64,000 nucleotides of DNA from Hedera helix (lineage: Eukaryota; Streptophyta; Magnoliopsida; Apiales; Araliaceae): assembly GCA_947179155.2 (NCBI GenBank), contig OX359276.1, forward strand, positions 42,494,192 through 42,558,191, given 5' to 3'. Position numbers and translations under genes: made by a program. This document shows, piece by piece, positions 1 through 12,700 of this stretch. Numbering within the stretch: the stretch's first letter is position 1; every line of letters begins with the position of its first letter. The notes beneath the pieces were generated by a model. It searched no databases. It was not told where the DNA came from and worked only from the letters and a program-made list of their open reading frames with translations.

Positions 1-2945
1 GAAAGGTCATTAATGCAAGGCCATATTCTTTCAGCCTTGAAGAGGATACGTCAAATTTTGGCCCGTATGAGAGAGGAGGTATTGTCACTCAGTTGAAGCA
101 GCCTAAGGTCTTGAATTTTAAGCCATTGAAAGACGCACTCAAGGACCCAGGCGACTTTTTGCTGAGTGATTTCTCTAAGTTTGACCGCCCTCCTCTTCTG
201 CACTTGGCTTTCCAAGCACTTGACAAGTTTTTATCTGAATTAGGACACTTCCCAGTTGCTGGTTCAGAAGAAGATGCACAGAAGCTCATATCCATTGCCA
301 GCAACATCAACGAGAGCTTCGGTGATGCAAAACTGGATGATTTAAACCCAAAACTTCTGCGACACTTTGCTTTTGGTGCTCGGGCTGTGCTGAATCCTAT
401 GGCTGCCATGTTTGGTGGAATTGTTGGTCAGGAGGTTATGAAGGCATGCTCCGGAAAGTTTCATCCACTTTTCCAGGTTCTTTAATTTTTAATTTTTTAT
501 TTGGGTAGAATTGTTTCTCATTCCTCACTATTGTTTCATTATCTGGGGATTTTGTTTAGTTGTGCATATCTTGGTTGTATAAACTGTACTAAATATTGAG
601 CTTAATTCATTTTGGACATTCTTTCTAATTCACAAATTGCTCAACACGAGCATTTATTTTTTTGGCAATTCACGTGATAGCTTATTATTTTTTTCCTCCT
701 TATTGTATTTTTTTTAAGGTACCCTGAATGTCAATATTTTTCCTTGTATTTTATAGTTCTTCTACTTTGACTCGGTTGAGTCCCTTCCTACTGAGCCACT
801 GGAACCCAGCGACTTCAAACCATTGAACAGCCGTTATGATGCACAAATTTCAGTTTTTGGGGCTGAACTCCAGAAGAAACTGGAAGATGCTCAGGTGTTT
901 GTTGTAGGATCTGGTGCTCTGGGCTGTGAGTTTTTGAAGAATTTAGCTCTAATGGGAGTTTCATGCAACAGTCAAGGGATGCTAACTGTCACCGATGATG
1001 ATGTAATCGAGAAGAGTAACCTCAGCAGGCAATTTCTGTTTCGTGATTGGAATATAGGGCAGGCCAAATCCACTGTTGCTGCTACTGCGGCTGCATTGAT
1101 AAACCCTAGTCTTCGCATTGAAGCATTGCAGAATCGTGTGGGCCCCGAGACTGAGAATGTTTTCGATGATACCTTCTGGGACAATCTAAGAGTTGTTATA
1201 AATGCCCTGGACAATGTCAATGCTAGACTGTATGTTGATCAAAGATGCTTGTATTTTCAAAAGCCACTGTTAGAGTCAGGGACACTAGGGGCCAAGTGCA
1301 ACACTCAGATGGTCATTCCTCACCTGACAGAGAACTATGGTGCCTCAAGGGATCCGCCAGAGAAACAGGCACCCATGTGTACTGTGCATTCATTCCCACA
1401 CAACATTGACCATTGCTTGACTTGGGCCAGGTCAGAGTTTGAGGGCTTGCTTGAGAAAACACCTGTTGAAGTGAATGCCTATCTTTCCAATCCATGTGAA
1501 TATACTTCTGCAATGGTGAATGCAGGCGATGCTCAGGCCAGGGACAATTTGGAACGTGTTCTTGAGTGCCTTGTTAAGGACAGATGCGAAACATTCCAAG
1601 ATTGCATTACATGGGCTCGTTTAAGGTACATCCTTGATGTTTGATTTCTTCAATTCTGTGTATGACATGATCTAACAGTTTCTTACTGTTTATTATGTCT
1701 GTAGGTTTGAAGATTATTTTTCTAATCGTGTGAAGCAGTTGATTTTTACTTTCCCTGAAGATGCTGCAACCAGTACTGGGGCTCCATTTTGGTCGGCCCC
1801 TAAACGCTTTCCTCAGCCACTTCGGTTCTCTACTACTGATCCAAGTCACCTGCATTTTGTCATGGCTGCATCCATACTTCGTGCTGAGACATTTGGCATC
1901 TCTATTCCTGATTGGGCCAAGCACCCAAAGACATTGGCAGAAGCTGTTGATAAAGTGATGGTCCCCGAATTTCAACCAAAGAAAGGTGTCAAAATAGAGA
2001 CTGACGAGAAGTCTACTAGCCTCTCTACTGCATCTATAGATGACAGTGCAGTTATCAATGAACTAATCATGAAGCTAGAGCAGTGTCGGAAGATTCTGCC
2101 CTCTGGTTTCAGGATGAAACCAATTCAATTTGAGAAGGTTTCTCTCTTTCCAAATCTGAAGAGTTTGGTACTATTACACCTGTTTCTTGTAGATTAGGGT
2201 TCATGTTCCACATTATTAGTAAACATGTAGCCTAGATCATGTATTTCTTATAATCCTACCTTAGTAAGCAGGGGATATTGGACTCTTTTAGAGGTGTAGG
2301 TTCTTTGATTCACCTAACAGTGTTTCTTTACATTGTCCTATGATACAGGATGATGATACAAATTACCACATGGACATGATTGCTGCACTAGCCAATATGA
2401 GGGCAAGAAATTACAGCATCCCTGAAGTTGACAAGCTGAAAGCCAAATTTATTGCTGGAAGGATTATCCCTGCAATTGCAACCTCCACAGCAATGGCAAC
2501 AGGTCTTGTTTGCCTGGAGCTGTACAAGGTTCTGGGTGGAGGGCACAAAGTGGAAGACTATCGCAACACATTTGCAAACCTTGCTCTACCTCTATTTTCC
2601 ATTGCTGAGCCAGTCCCCCCTAAAGTCATCAAGCACCGCGACATGAAGTGGACTGTCTGGGACAGATGGATCGTGAAAGACAATCCAACATTGAGGGAGC
2701 TTCTCCAGTGGCTTTCCGACAAGGGGCTGAATGCCTATAGCATTTCATGTGGAAGTTGTCTGCTCTACAATAGCATGTTTCCTCGCCACAGAGACCGGAT
2801 GGACAAGAAGGTGGTGGATTTGGCAAGGGAAGTGGCTAAGGTGGAGCTCCCACCTTACCGTCGGCACTTGGATGTGGTGGTGGCATGTGAGGACGATGAA
2901 GACAATGATATTGACATTCCCCTGATATCCATTTATTTCCGTTAG
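1..2945 (+). CDS. UBA1: Ubiquitin-activating enzyme E1, 3' part (four exons, 5' end outside window)
   Basis: E1 enzyme that adenylates ubiquitin with ATP, holds it as a thioester and passes it to E2 enzymes in cytosol and nucleus. Exons read as 1-476, 757-1625, 1705-2137 and 2349-2945, all joined at GT-AG introns; stop TAG at 2943. The frame is continuous across each join (phase 0, phase 2, phase 0). Visible parts: end of the inactive adenylation half; the nucleotide-binding loop GSGALGCEFLKN (near 910-945); the adenylation motif DxIEKSNLSRQF; the catalytic cysteine in PMCTVHSFPHNIDH (near 1375); and the C-terminal ubiquitin-fold domain ending DIPLISIYFR, which recruits E2s. All expected residues are present and no frame break is seen, so the gene looks functional. 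The family is about 1,050-1,100 residues; roughly the last 790 are here. Whether it is the UBA1 or UBA2 orthologue cannot be settled without the N terminus; the neighbouring PPR and PP2C genes favour UBA1. Confidence 0.96.
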
Positions 2946-4166
2946 CTTTATCTGAACATTGTTGGTTATAGAGAGCTTTGATAACTCTTAGCTACCGCAC
3001 TATTTCTGATTTTCAGTCTATGAGAGAGAGCACACAATTGTTACTGCAGCCCGCCCATATATACTTTTTCATACATAATATCTAGAGTAACGATGAAATG
3101 AGTATCTAATGTAGTATATAACCTTTTTAGCTTGTTTGTCCAGTTTTTCATGCTTTTATCATTTTACGTGGTTACATGATTAAGAAGGCGTGTTGCTAGT
3201 TGGCTCCTGGTATGTATCATCTGTGAAACTAACTATGCTAGTGGTGACTATTATTTTGGCTCTTGAAACACTAGACCTCAATTGCTCGGGTAGGTCAGCA
3301 CAAGTAGTAGGATTGCAGAAAAGTCTACTAGAGCAAAATAACACCCTAGTCTGGTAGGCAAATGTGTTTCCGTATGGCTACTGAATTCATGTACCCCGTC
3401 CGGTTTAAAACATAAGATTAAAATGATTTTTTGTTTTGTATCAAAATATAAATAACTCTTATTGAAGTATAAATTTACAAAGGAGAGCCTCATTTTTTAA
3501 GCGGGCAAGTTATTTCTTAAAATTTTACATTTGCTGAAGTTGGTCTTCTATTGTGGAATGGAATGGAAGGGATGGAGTATTTTTGAATGCAATGAAATTT
3601 TATTGTTATCAGGAAAAAAATATTCGCCCTCCTCGCTGCACCAAAAGAAAAAGAAAATTGTTAAATTTTTATGTTTAGAAAAAATGTCTTCCTTTTTTAT
3701 TTTATATTAATGTGACATTTCATGGGACGAAATATTCTTTTTCTTTCTATGGGACGACATAGAGAACGGATATACACACACAAATATATTGGGGGTTATT
3801 TCTTGGTCAAGATTTATATTAGCCTGTGATGTGGGTTCGAGTCCATTATCTAATCTCCATGTAGATAGAGAAATGCTTGAAACTTTTCGAAATCCACTAT
3901 ACACAGTACTATAACTTTATCGCCCTCTCTCTCTCTTTGGGGTCTAATAATTATAAACTTTCGACATTTATTGTTTATGTTGTTTACAAAAAAATTAATT
4001 TATTATTATTATTATTTAATATTAAAAGTTAGTTTATTAATATATTAATTAATATTAATATTTAACAATAAAATAGCAAGGAATATTAATAAAATTTTAA
4101 TATTAAATATTAGTAATTTAGTATTTACAATAAACTAGTTTATTATTAATATTTAATCAACTAAGT
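2946..4166. other. UBA1 3' UTR and intergenic DNA
   Basis: The first 150-250 bases after the stop are probably the UBA1 3' UTR. The rest is AT-rich, rising to nearly pure A/T from about 3980 to 4160. I see no gene, RNA or recognisable transposon end here before the solo LTR begins at 4167. Confidence 0.6.
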
Positions 4167-6604
4167 TGTGACGACCACAAATTTAGGTCCACACAACCTA
4201 AACTTGAGTTGTCAAAAATACACAACAACTATTACAATACAGTAAATCGAACAATAATACATAACAAAGTCTTCACTATTATTGTCACACTATTTTACAA
4301 TATGGTGAATACTACTATAAAGACTACCTCGGACCATCACTTCATTCCCTTCTTTTCTCTGCTAATATTGACTACATTCTTATTTCCTGAACAATTGAAC
4401 AAAAAGAAAAAGGGTGAGCTCTAATAGACCAGTAAAGAATATCATGACTAAGATAATGACGAATAAATTATCGTTAGCCTTCAACAGTTGAGTTCTTGAT
4501 AAAATAATTTAAACAGCAAGTTTTAATTCAACAACTGCAGTTAAGTTCTTAAACAAAGTTCAGATTAACAATTGCAGCAGAATAACAACCATTAAAAAAA
4601 TTATGTAGACCATGATGTCCACTCGCTTCTCTTTTTAAGAAAAATATCATCAACTTTTATCATCTGAAACACCGCTGGTCATGATAATACCAATTTACAA
4701 TTTCTGGTCATAATCATTCAAGTCAACATTTCATCTTTGCACTACGGGCCAAAGATAACATTCACCACGTGCCCTAAAAGATACACCATCAATTATATCG
4801 TCTTTAACCTATCAACAACTTTATCCAATCTATACCCCAGGCTACAGATATTAACAATTTGATTCTTGATGATTAGTATAACAACAGAGATATAAATGAT
4901 GAACGGAAGAAACAACATAAACAATAAATGTCGGAAGTTTATAATTTATTTTGTGCAGATTCACATAATGTTCAAATTGTCAACATGATGTGGAGTGAAA
5001 TTCAAAAATTATATTCAAGATCCATAGTTCAGAGTAATGGTTACAGTTCAATAGAAAGGTTCAAAAAAATAGGAAGGTTCAATTGAAATGATATTAGATG
5101 AAGCGCAAATTATTAAGGAACATATAATCATTTCAGGAAGTTTTACCAAATAGTACTTACCATAGGAAGTTTAAGAGTATGAAATAAATGATACCCCTTA
5201 CCGTAGTATGTTTAATTAATAGAAGATGAAAGAAGATTATATTCTTTACCTTATCACGTGAAAAGAGTCTGCTTAAATGTAGTGGATCAACTTATATATT
5301 TATAATATAATTAGTAATTATCACATATAAATTTCATAGTATATGATAACTCGTATATTATGAATTATTAAAAATATTTATATAATATAAAATTTTGTAG
5401 TGTAAAGAATAAATATAATAACTTCAAAAATAGTTTTTGAAATAATATTTCAAATAAATCTTTCAAATGAAGCTTTTTAAAATAAATCTTCTCAAATAAG
5501 AATATTTTAAAGGAAGATTTATGATACCGTGTGAAATAGGTATTGGTGCAATTACTACTCTTTAAATAAAATACTTACTTGAGAAATTCATGCACTCCTT
5601 TTGGCTTACTAACTCTCAAAATAACTTTATTATTCTTAGAGAAATACTTACAGAAAATTTTTATATTTTAGGTGTAATTTTTTTTATTCAGCTGAACAAC
5701 CTATTTATAGAAGAAGGGAAGACAATATGCGCGGTAGGTGAACAGCTGACATGCTGCACGCCAACCTTAATTTTCAAAAGTGGCAGCGCAGTCGGCTGCC
5801 TCACCAACTCCTATAGCAACCAAATTCAAATTCCATTACCAATTTTAATGTGGCCCCCCACAGAGGGTTCACATGTTTCTTACTATTTATATATATAATA
5901 ATAATAAAAATACTCACTAATAATACAATAATTAAGGTAATATTACAATAGTGATAACAATAATTCAACAATAATGTAAAAAACACGTTACTGATAATTA
6001 TTAATTTAATAATATCATTTACTTTGTATTTACTACTGTGACAATTATTTGGTTCAATAATTTTAAAATACAGTGCAATAACAATTATTGGCTCAATGAT
6101 ATAAATACAGTGTAATGACAATTATCGAATCAATAATGCAAAATATTGTGTATCAACAATTAATGATGAATACTGTACAATAACCACGTTATCAAATCAA
6201 TAATATGAGACATTGTGCAATGTCGTGTGCTATTACGTAATATCGTGTGCTACTGTAGAATACCATGTGCTATAGTAAAATACCATAAAATACCGTATGC
6301 TACTATTATTTTATCACTGGTATTTTAATAGTTAAAAGTGATATTTTATCACTGGTATTTTTTGTATCTGACAATATTCCGTTGTGGGGTCCACCAATAA
6401 TTGGTTATTTCGGCGGCGGCGTACGATTCGAATATTTCCCGACAAAACGACTATTCTCAGACAAAACGAAGATTGTCCGACATAATAAAATTTACACATA
6501 ACATCCTTAACTTTTAACTTTGTCAATTTAACCACTTACTGTTTCAGAAAAATATATATGAAGAAAAATTAAATTTTGTATTTCATAAAATTTGGGGCCT
6601 TACA
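4167..6604 (-). mobile_element. Solo LTR, family A (diverged Ty3/gypsy)
   Basis: Begins TGTGACGACC and ends CCTTACA, the same ends as the family A LTRs at 6807 and 14007. Internal blocks also match (CATCTTTGCACTACGGGCCAAAG; CTATTTATAG box; repeated ATTATTGAATCAATAAT blocks; TATTCCGTTGTGGGGTCCACCAATAAT near the end). Flanks TAAGT (4162-4166) and TAACT (6605-6609) agree at 4 of 5 positions, as an aged target duplication would. No internal domain lies on either side, so it is read as a solo LTR left by LTR-LTR recombination. It lacks the 72-bp tandem repeats of the other copies and is visibly more diverged, so it is the oldest family A insertion here. Confidence 0.85.
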
Positions 6605-6806
6605 TAACTAACTAACTTATTATTAATATAAAATATACTAACTAGTTATTCATTGAAGATATATATTAATTAAATATATTTATAAGAAATCAAAAATAAA
6701 TAATTAAAATTTTAAACTTTATTAATGTATTAATTAAAACTAGTGTATTATAATTTATAAATTATAATAATGAATAAGTAAAAAATTATATTTCATTGAT
6801 GAATAA
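6605..6806. other. AT-rich spacer between two family A insertions
   Basis: About 200 bases of A/T-rich sequence with no coding potential. It separates the solo LTR from the complete element and carries the left AATAA target duplication at 6802-6806. Confidence 0.6.
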
Positions 6807-7999
6807 TGTCACGCCCCCAAATCTGGGCCCACACAGCCCATACTTGAGTCGTCAAAAGACTACAACAAAATTATTACAACAAAGCACAACGTACAACAAT
6901 ACAGTGTATAATAATACACAACTAAGTCTTCACTATTATTGCCACACTATTTTACAAAACGTGAAAACTATGATAACTATTCCTCGGACCCTCACTCCAT
7001 TCCCCGGCTAGACCCTGTTATGTTTTCATCTCCTGTTGAAAAACAATGGAACAAAAGAAAGGGTGAGCTCAAATAGCCCAGTAAAGAATATCATGACTAA
7101 GATAATGACGAATAAATTATCATTAATCTTCAACAGTTGAGTTCTTGATAGAATACAATAGACTACAAGGTTTATATCAAAAACTGCAGTTAAATTCTTA
7201 AACAACGTTCAGATCAATAATAGCAGCGGAATGAGTAATCTATTAGAAGAATAATGCAGACTATAATGTCCACTCGGTTCTCTTTTTAGGAAAAACATCA
7301 TCAACTTTTATCATCTGAAATATCATTAGTCAAGATAATACAAATTCACAGTTTCTGATCATAATCATGCAGATCAACAGTTCATCTTTGCACTACGGGC
7401 CAAAGACATTCAATATAACACCAACGGTCATGATTATACCAGATTCAGCCTTTGGTCATAATCATACCAAACAACAGTTCATCTTTGCACTACGGGCCAA
7501 AGAGAACATTCACCACGTGCCATAAAAGACACCGAACAGATGTATCGCCTTTAACCTATTATATCGCCTTTAACCTATCATCTGTTCAACAAATATATCA
7601 CATCTGTGCCCCCGGCCACAAATATTCACAACAGCTTGATTTTTGGATGATTAGAATGATATAAATGATGAACAGAAGAAATAGGATAACAATAAGTATC
7701 GGAAGTTTACTTTGTACAGATTCAAATAATGTCCAAATTGTCAACATGATGTGGAGTGAAATTTAAAAATGATATTCAAGATCCACAGTTCAGAATAACG
7801 GTTACAATTCAATAGAAAGGTTCACGTAAATAGGAAGGTTCAGTTGAAATAATGAAGTTCAACTATTATGGAACACATAATATTTTCAGGAATTATAGAA
7901 GCAATAGTTCCATAATAAATTTCGATTTAGGAGTATGAAAGAAAATAATATCCCTTACCGTAGCAGGTTTGATTAACAAAAGGTGAAGGAAATTAATAC

Positions 8000-8276
8000 A
8001 AAGGGTTATTCACCAACAGGCGGCAATCCGCTCCGTAAGGTTATTCCCACAATTTAATAGAATTTGAGTACAAAGAGTTATTCACCAAACAGGCGGCAAT
8101 CCGCTCCGTAAGGTTATTCCCACAATTTAATAGAATTTGAGTACAAAGAGTTATTCACCAAACAGGCGGCAATCCGCTCCGTAAGGTTATTCTCAGAGAT
8201 TAATAATGAATGAATACGAAAGGTTATTCACCAACAGGCGGCAATCCGCTCCGTAAGGTTATTCCCACAATTTAAT
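8000..8276. repeat. Four tandem 72-74 bp units in family A LTR
   Basis: Each unit carries GTTATTCACCAACAGG, then GCGGCAATCCGC (a perfect 4-bp stem with CAAT loop), then TCCGTAAGGTTATTCCC. Units start near 8001, 8072, 8145 and 8219. The same array is at about 15200-15476; diverged versions with four units lie at 48342-48592 and 55279-55529, and five units lie on the other strand at 42288-42625. The array lies downstream of the TATA box in element orientation, so in transcribed sequence. Confidence 0.85.
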
Positions 8277-8688
8277 ACATGGAAATAAAAGGCACGTCTT
8301 ATGAGTAAGGAAGAAACAATATTATTATCGAGAATCAAATAATGATAATCCCTTACCATAGTACGTTTGAATAATGGAAGATGAAAAAGATGGTATCCCT
8401 TACCTCAACACGTGACTGGATATTGATTTAAATGAGGTTGATTAACTTGAACAGTACACGTATACTTATAGATCTTCACAAATACTCAAGATGACTTAAG
8501 CACACTTAGAGAGAACTTTCACAAAAAGTATTTAGAGAGAGAAAGAAAGAACAAGTAAGGAAGTTTATGAAAAATCCTTAAGTTAAGGCTTCTATTTATA
8601 GCCAAAAATCTTATCATTCATTTAATATAAACCATTCATTTAAAGATCATCTTTTAATCTACACCATCCATTTCAAATATTATATTAT

Positions 8689-8964
8689 CTTTAATCTACA
8701 CCATTCATTTCATATCACCTAATAATCACCTAACTTTATATTATAAACAAATCAATTTAATTATTCAACAATAATTCACACTTTAATCTACACCATTCAT
8801 TTCATATCACCTAATAATCACCTAACTTTATATTATAAACAAATCAATTCAATTATTCAACAATAATTCACACTTTAATCTACACCATTCATTTCATATC
8901 ACCTAATAATCACCTAACTTTATATTATAAACAAATAACTTTATCAATTCAATTATTATGACTA
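8689..8964. repeat. Three tandem 92-bp units in family A LTR
   Basis: Units begin CTTTAATCTACACCATTC at 8689, 8781 and 8873, exactly 92 bp apart; the last is incomplete. In element orientation they lie just upstream of the TATA box. The partner LTR has the same array from 15889, and the solo LTR at 41439 has a shorter version (about 41650-41900). The 3.4-kb LTRs at 46894 and 53831 lack it. Confidence 0.85.
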
Positions 8965-9739
8965 ATTGTTATAAATACAGTATAGTTAGCTCTTATATAT
9001 CAAGTCAATAAATTAATGAAATACAACTGTTTAAATAACATCATAATAGAGATAACAATAATGTAAAATAAAGCATACGTTACTGTGTAATAACAATTAT
9101 TGATTCAATAATGTGAATTACTGTGCATATGTTACTGTGACAATTATTAGGTTCAATAATTTTAAAAACAGTGCAACAACAATTATTGACTCAATGATAT
9201 AAAATACAGTGTAATGACAATTATTAAATCAATAATGCAAAATACTGTGTAACAACAATTATTGAATTGATAATATAAAATATTATGCAGTGACAATTAT
9301 CGATGAAATGATGCGTAACAGTTACGGTGTCAATTATCAGACCAACAATATGAGACACTATGCAATACCGTGTGTTACTGTAGAGTACCGAGTGCTACAG
9401 AAAATACCAATAACTATCGTACGCTACTATTCTTTTATCACCGGTATTTTAACAGTTCCGTTGACTATTTTTATTTAAAAAGGTTACTTCTGTCGTTTTC
9501 TATATCCGACAAATATTCCGATGTGGGGTCCACCAATAATTTGTTATTTCGGCGCCGTCAGACCAAACGAATATTCCCCGACCAAACGAATATTCCCCGA
9601 CAAAGCGAATATTGTCCGACAAAATAAAATTTGCACATAACATCCTTAACTTTCAATTTTGTTAATTTAACCACTTACTGTTTAAAAAAAAATATACATG
9701 AAGAAAAATTAAATTTTGTATTTCATAAAATTCGGGGTC

Positions 9740-12700
9740 TTACAACCTCCCCTCCTTATGAAATTTCGTCCCCGAAATTGACGTACCTGACATATCGAAG
9801 AGGTAAGGATACTTAGATTTCATCTCAGATTCTAGCTCCCAGGTCATTTCCTCAGTATCTTGGTTCCTCCATAAAACCTTAACTTGAGGTATAACCTTTG
9901 AGCGTAGGATCTGCTCCTTCTTATCCAGGATCTTAACAGGTACCTCCTCGTATGTTAAATCCTCTGCTATAACGTCTGGTTCTAACTCAATGACGTGGTT
10001 TGGGTCCTTCACATATTTACGTAACATAGATATGTGAAAAACGTTATGGATGCGAGACATACTTGGTGGTAGGGCTAGTCTGTAGGCTACGGTTCCTATT
10101 CGATCGAGGATTTCAAATGGGCCAATAAATCGAGGGTTGAGCTTTCCTATCTTTCCGAATCTCGTAACCCCTTTCCATGGAGAAACACGTAAGAATACAT
10201 GATCTCCGACGTTGAAACTTTCGTCTCTCCGATGAAGATCAGCATAACTCTTTTGTCATTCTTGTGCGGTCTGTATTCGTTGTCGGATCATTTGGATCTT
10301 TTCGGTCGTCAAGCGTACCAACTCGGGTCCCAACAATTTTGCTTCTCCTACCTCATTCCAACATATTGGAGAGCGACACTTCCTTCCATACAATGCCTCG
10401 AATGGAGCCATGCCTATGCTTGCTTGGTAACTGTTGTTGTAAGAAAATTCCACCAACGGCAAGTACTTATCCCAACTTCCTTTGAAGTCTAATACACAAA
10501 GTCTCGAAAGATCTTCGAGGGTCTGGATCGTCCTTTCCGATTGTCCGTCCATTTGAGGATGGTATGCAGAACTAAAACGTAGTTCAGTGCCCATAGCTTT
10601 TTGTAGACTGATCCAAAAGCGTGAAGTGAATCTAGGATCTCGATCAGAAACTATGGAAACTGGCATGCCATGCAATCTCACGATCTCATTTATGTACATA
10701 CCGGCAAGACGTTCAAGTGAAAAGTTTTCTCGTATAGGCAAGAAATGAGCAGATTTGGTCAATCTATCTACGATCACCCAAATTGCATCTAAGCCTTGAG
10801 AAACTTTTGGAAGACCCGTCACGAAGTCCATATTGATGTGTTCCCACTTCCATTCGGGAACTTCAAGTGATTGTAATGGACCTTTAGGAACTTGATGCTC
10901 TGCCTTGACACGTTGACAAGTTAGGCACCTTGAGATAAACTCCGCAATCTCTCTTTTCATATTGTTCCACCAAAATGTATGTCGAAGATCTCGATACATC
11001 TTGGTACCTCCTGGGTGGATTGTAAACGGCGTGTTGTGTGCCTCCATCATGATTTTATGCTTTAATTCAGGATCGTTAGGAACACAGAGTCGAGAGTTGA
11101 CTCGAAGTATTCCTTTCTCGTCGATTCTTGCTTCGGGAATGGCACCTTCTTGTACTTTCTTTATCATGTTTATCAGTTCCGGATCGGTAGCTTGAGCAGC
11201 TTTAATTTTATCGATTAAAGTTGGTTCTACTCGCACGTGAGCAATCTTCGAGTGGGTCCCTGGTGTCTTTAGCTCTATCTCCATCTTTTGCAAGTCGTAC
11301 AAAATACACTTTTGTGTTGTCAGCAATGCACTTGTACTTGCATAAGATTTTCTGCTCAAAGCGTCAGCTACAACGTTCGCTTTTCCCGGGTGATACTGGA
11401 TTGTGTGGTCATAATCCTTTAACAGCTCAAGCCAACGTCGTTGTCGCATGTTGAGTTCCTTCTGGGTGAAGAAATACTTGAGACTTTTATGATCCGTATA
11501 GATATCCACTTTTTCTCCGTACAAGTAGTGTCTCCAGATCTTCAACGCGAAAACGACTGCTGCCAACTCTAGATCATGAGTAGGATAATTTTTCTCATAA
11601 TCTTTGAGTTGTCGAGAGGCGTAGGCTATAACCTTTCCATGTTGCATAAGGACACAGCCTAGACCTTTGCCAGAAGCATCGCTGTAGATAACAAATTCTC
11701 CTGATCCTGATGGTATGGTCAGAACAGGAGCTGAAACCAGTCTCTTCTTGAGTTCTTGGAAACTTTTCTCGCATTCCTCGCTCCATATGAATTTTGTGCT
11801 TTTCCGAGTAAGCTGCGTTAATGGAGTGGCGATTCGAGAAAATCCTTCTACGAATCTCCGATAATAACCAGCTAGACCCAGAAAACTTCGGACTTCGGTT
11901 ACTGTTTTGGGTTGTTCCCAATTTAGTACCGTTTCAATCTTCGCAGGATCGACTGATATTCCTTGACTAGAAATCACATGCCCAAGAAACGCGACCTCCT
12001 CAAGCCAGAACTCACATTTCTTCAACTTGGCATATAATTTGTTTTCACGGAGCTTTTGTAGTATCAATCTCAGGTGTTGTTCATGATCCTCGCGACTCTT
12101 GGAGTATATGAGGATGTCATCAATAAAGACAACCACAAAATGATCCAAATGTTCCTTGAATATCCGGTTCATCATGTCCATGAAAGCTGCAGGAGCATTA
12201 GTTAGTCCAAAAGGCATGACTAAGAACTCATAATGCCCATAACGAGTTCTGAAAGCAGTCTTTGGAATGTCCTCAGCTTTAACCTTTAACTGATGATATC
12301 CAGAACGGAGATCAATCTTTGAGAAATGTTGAGCGCCTTGCAATTGATCAAACATGTCATCAATCCGAGGTAACGGGTACCTGTTCTTGATGGTGACATG
12401 GTTCAATTCTCGGTAGTCAATGCACAATCTCATACTCCCGTCTTTCTTCTTCACAAATAGAACAGGAGCACCCCAAGGTGATGCACTCGGACGAATGAAA
12501 CCGGTATCCAACAATTCCTGTAGTTGGACTTTTAACTCTTGAAGTTCAATGGGAGCCATTCGGTAGGGAGCTTTGGAAATGGGCTTGGTACCGGGTTCAA
12601 GATCAATATAAAAATCAATTTCACGGTTTGGGGGTAAGCCAGGAAGTTCTTCAGGAAAAACGTCAGGAAACTCATTAACAATGGGAATATCATTCAAGTT

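Larger units (their letters stand above)
6807..9744 (-). repeat. 3' LTR of complete family A element
   Basis: 2,938 bp, nearly identical to 14007-16945. On the element strand it starts TGTAAGACCCCG at 9744 and ends GTGACA at 6807 (GTCACA in the partner copy; a single-base change). It contains a TATAAATAG box (complement of 8592-8600), four 72-74 bp tandem units (8000-8276), three 92-bp units (8689-8964) and several ATTATTGAATCAATAAT-like palindromic units (about 9075-9310). Confidence 0.93.

Noticed and set aside
5590..5898. 102-codon frame inside the solo LTR
   Set aside because: Chance frame in LTR sequence; homologous positions in the other LTRs do not keep it as a common protein.
6796..7011. 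Repeated 70-codon frames at the same place in each family A LTR (also 13999, 43601, 46868, 53823)
   Set aside because: They start at or just outside the LTR edge and run antisense to the element; they are conserved only because the LTRs are similar, and no promoter or start context supports them.
8000..8276. CRISPR-like array
   Set aside because: Units are contiguous tandem repeats with no unique spacers, in a plant LTR; not CRISPR.
10962..11454. Plus-strand frames opposite pol
   Set aside because: Shadows of the minus-strand pol gene.
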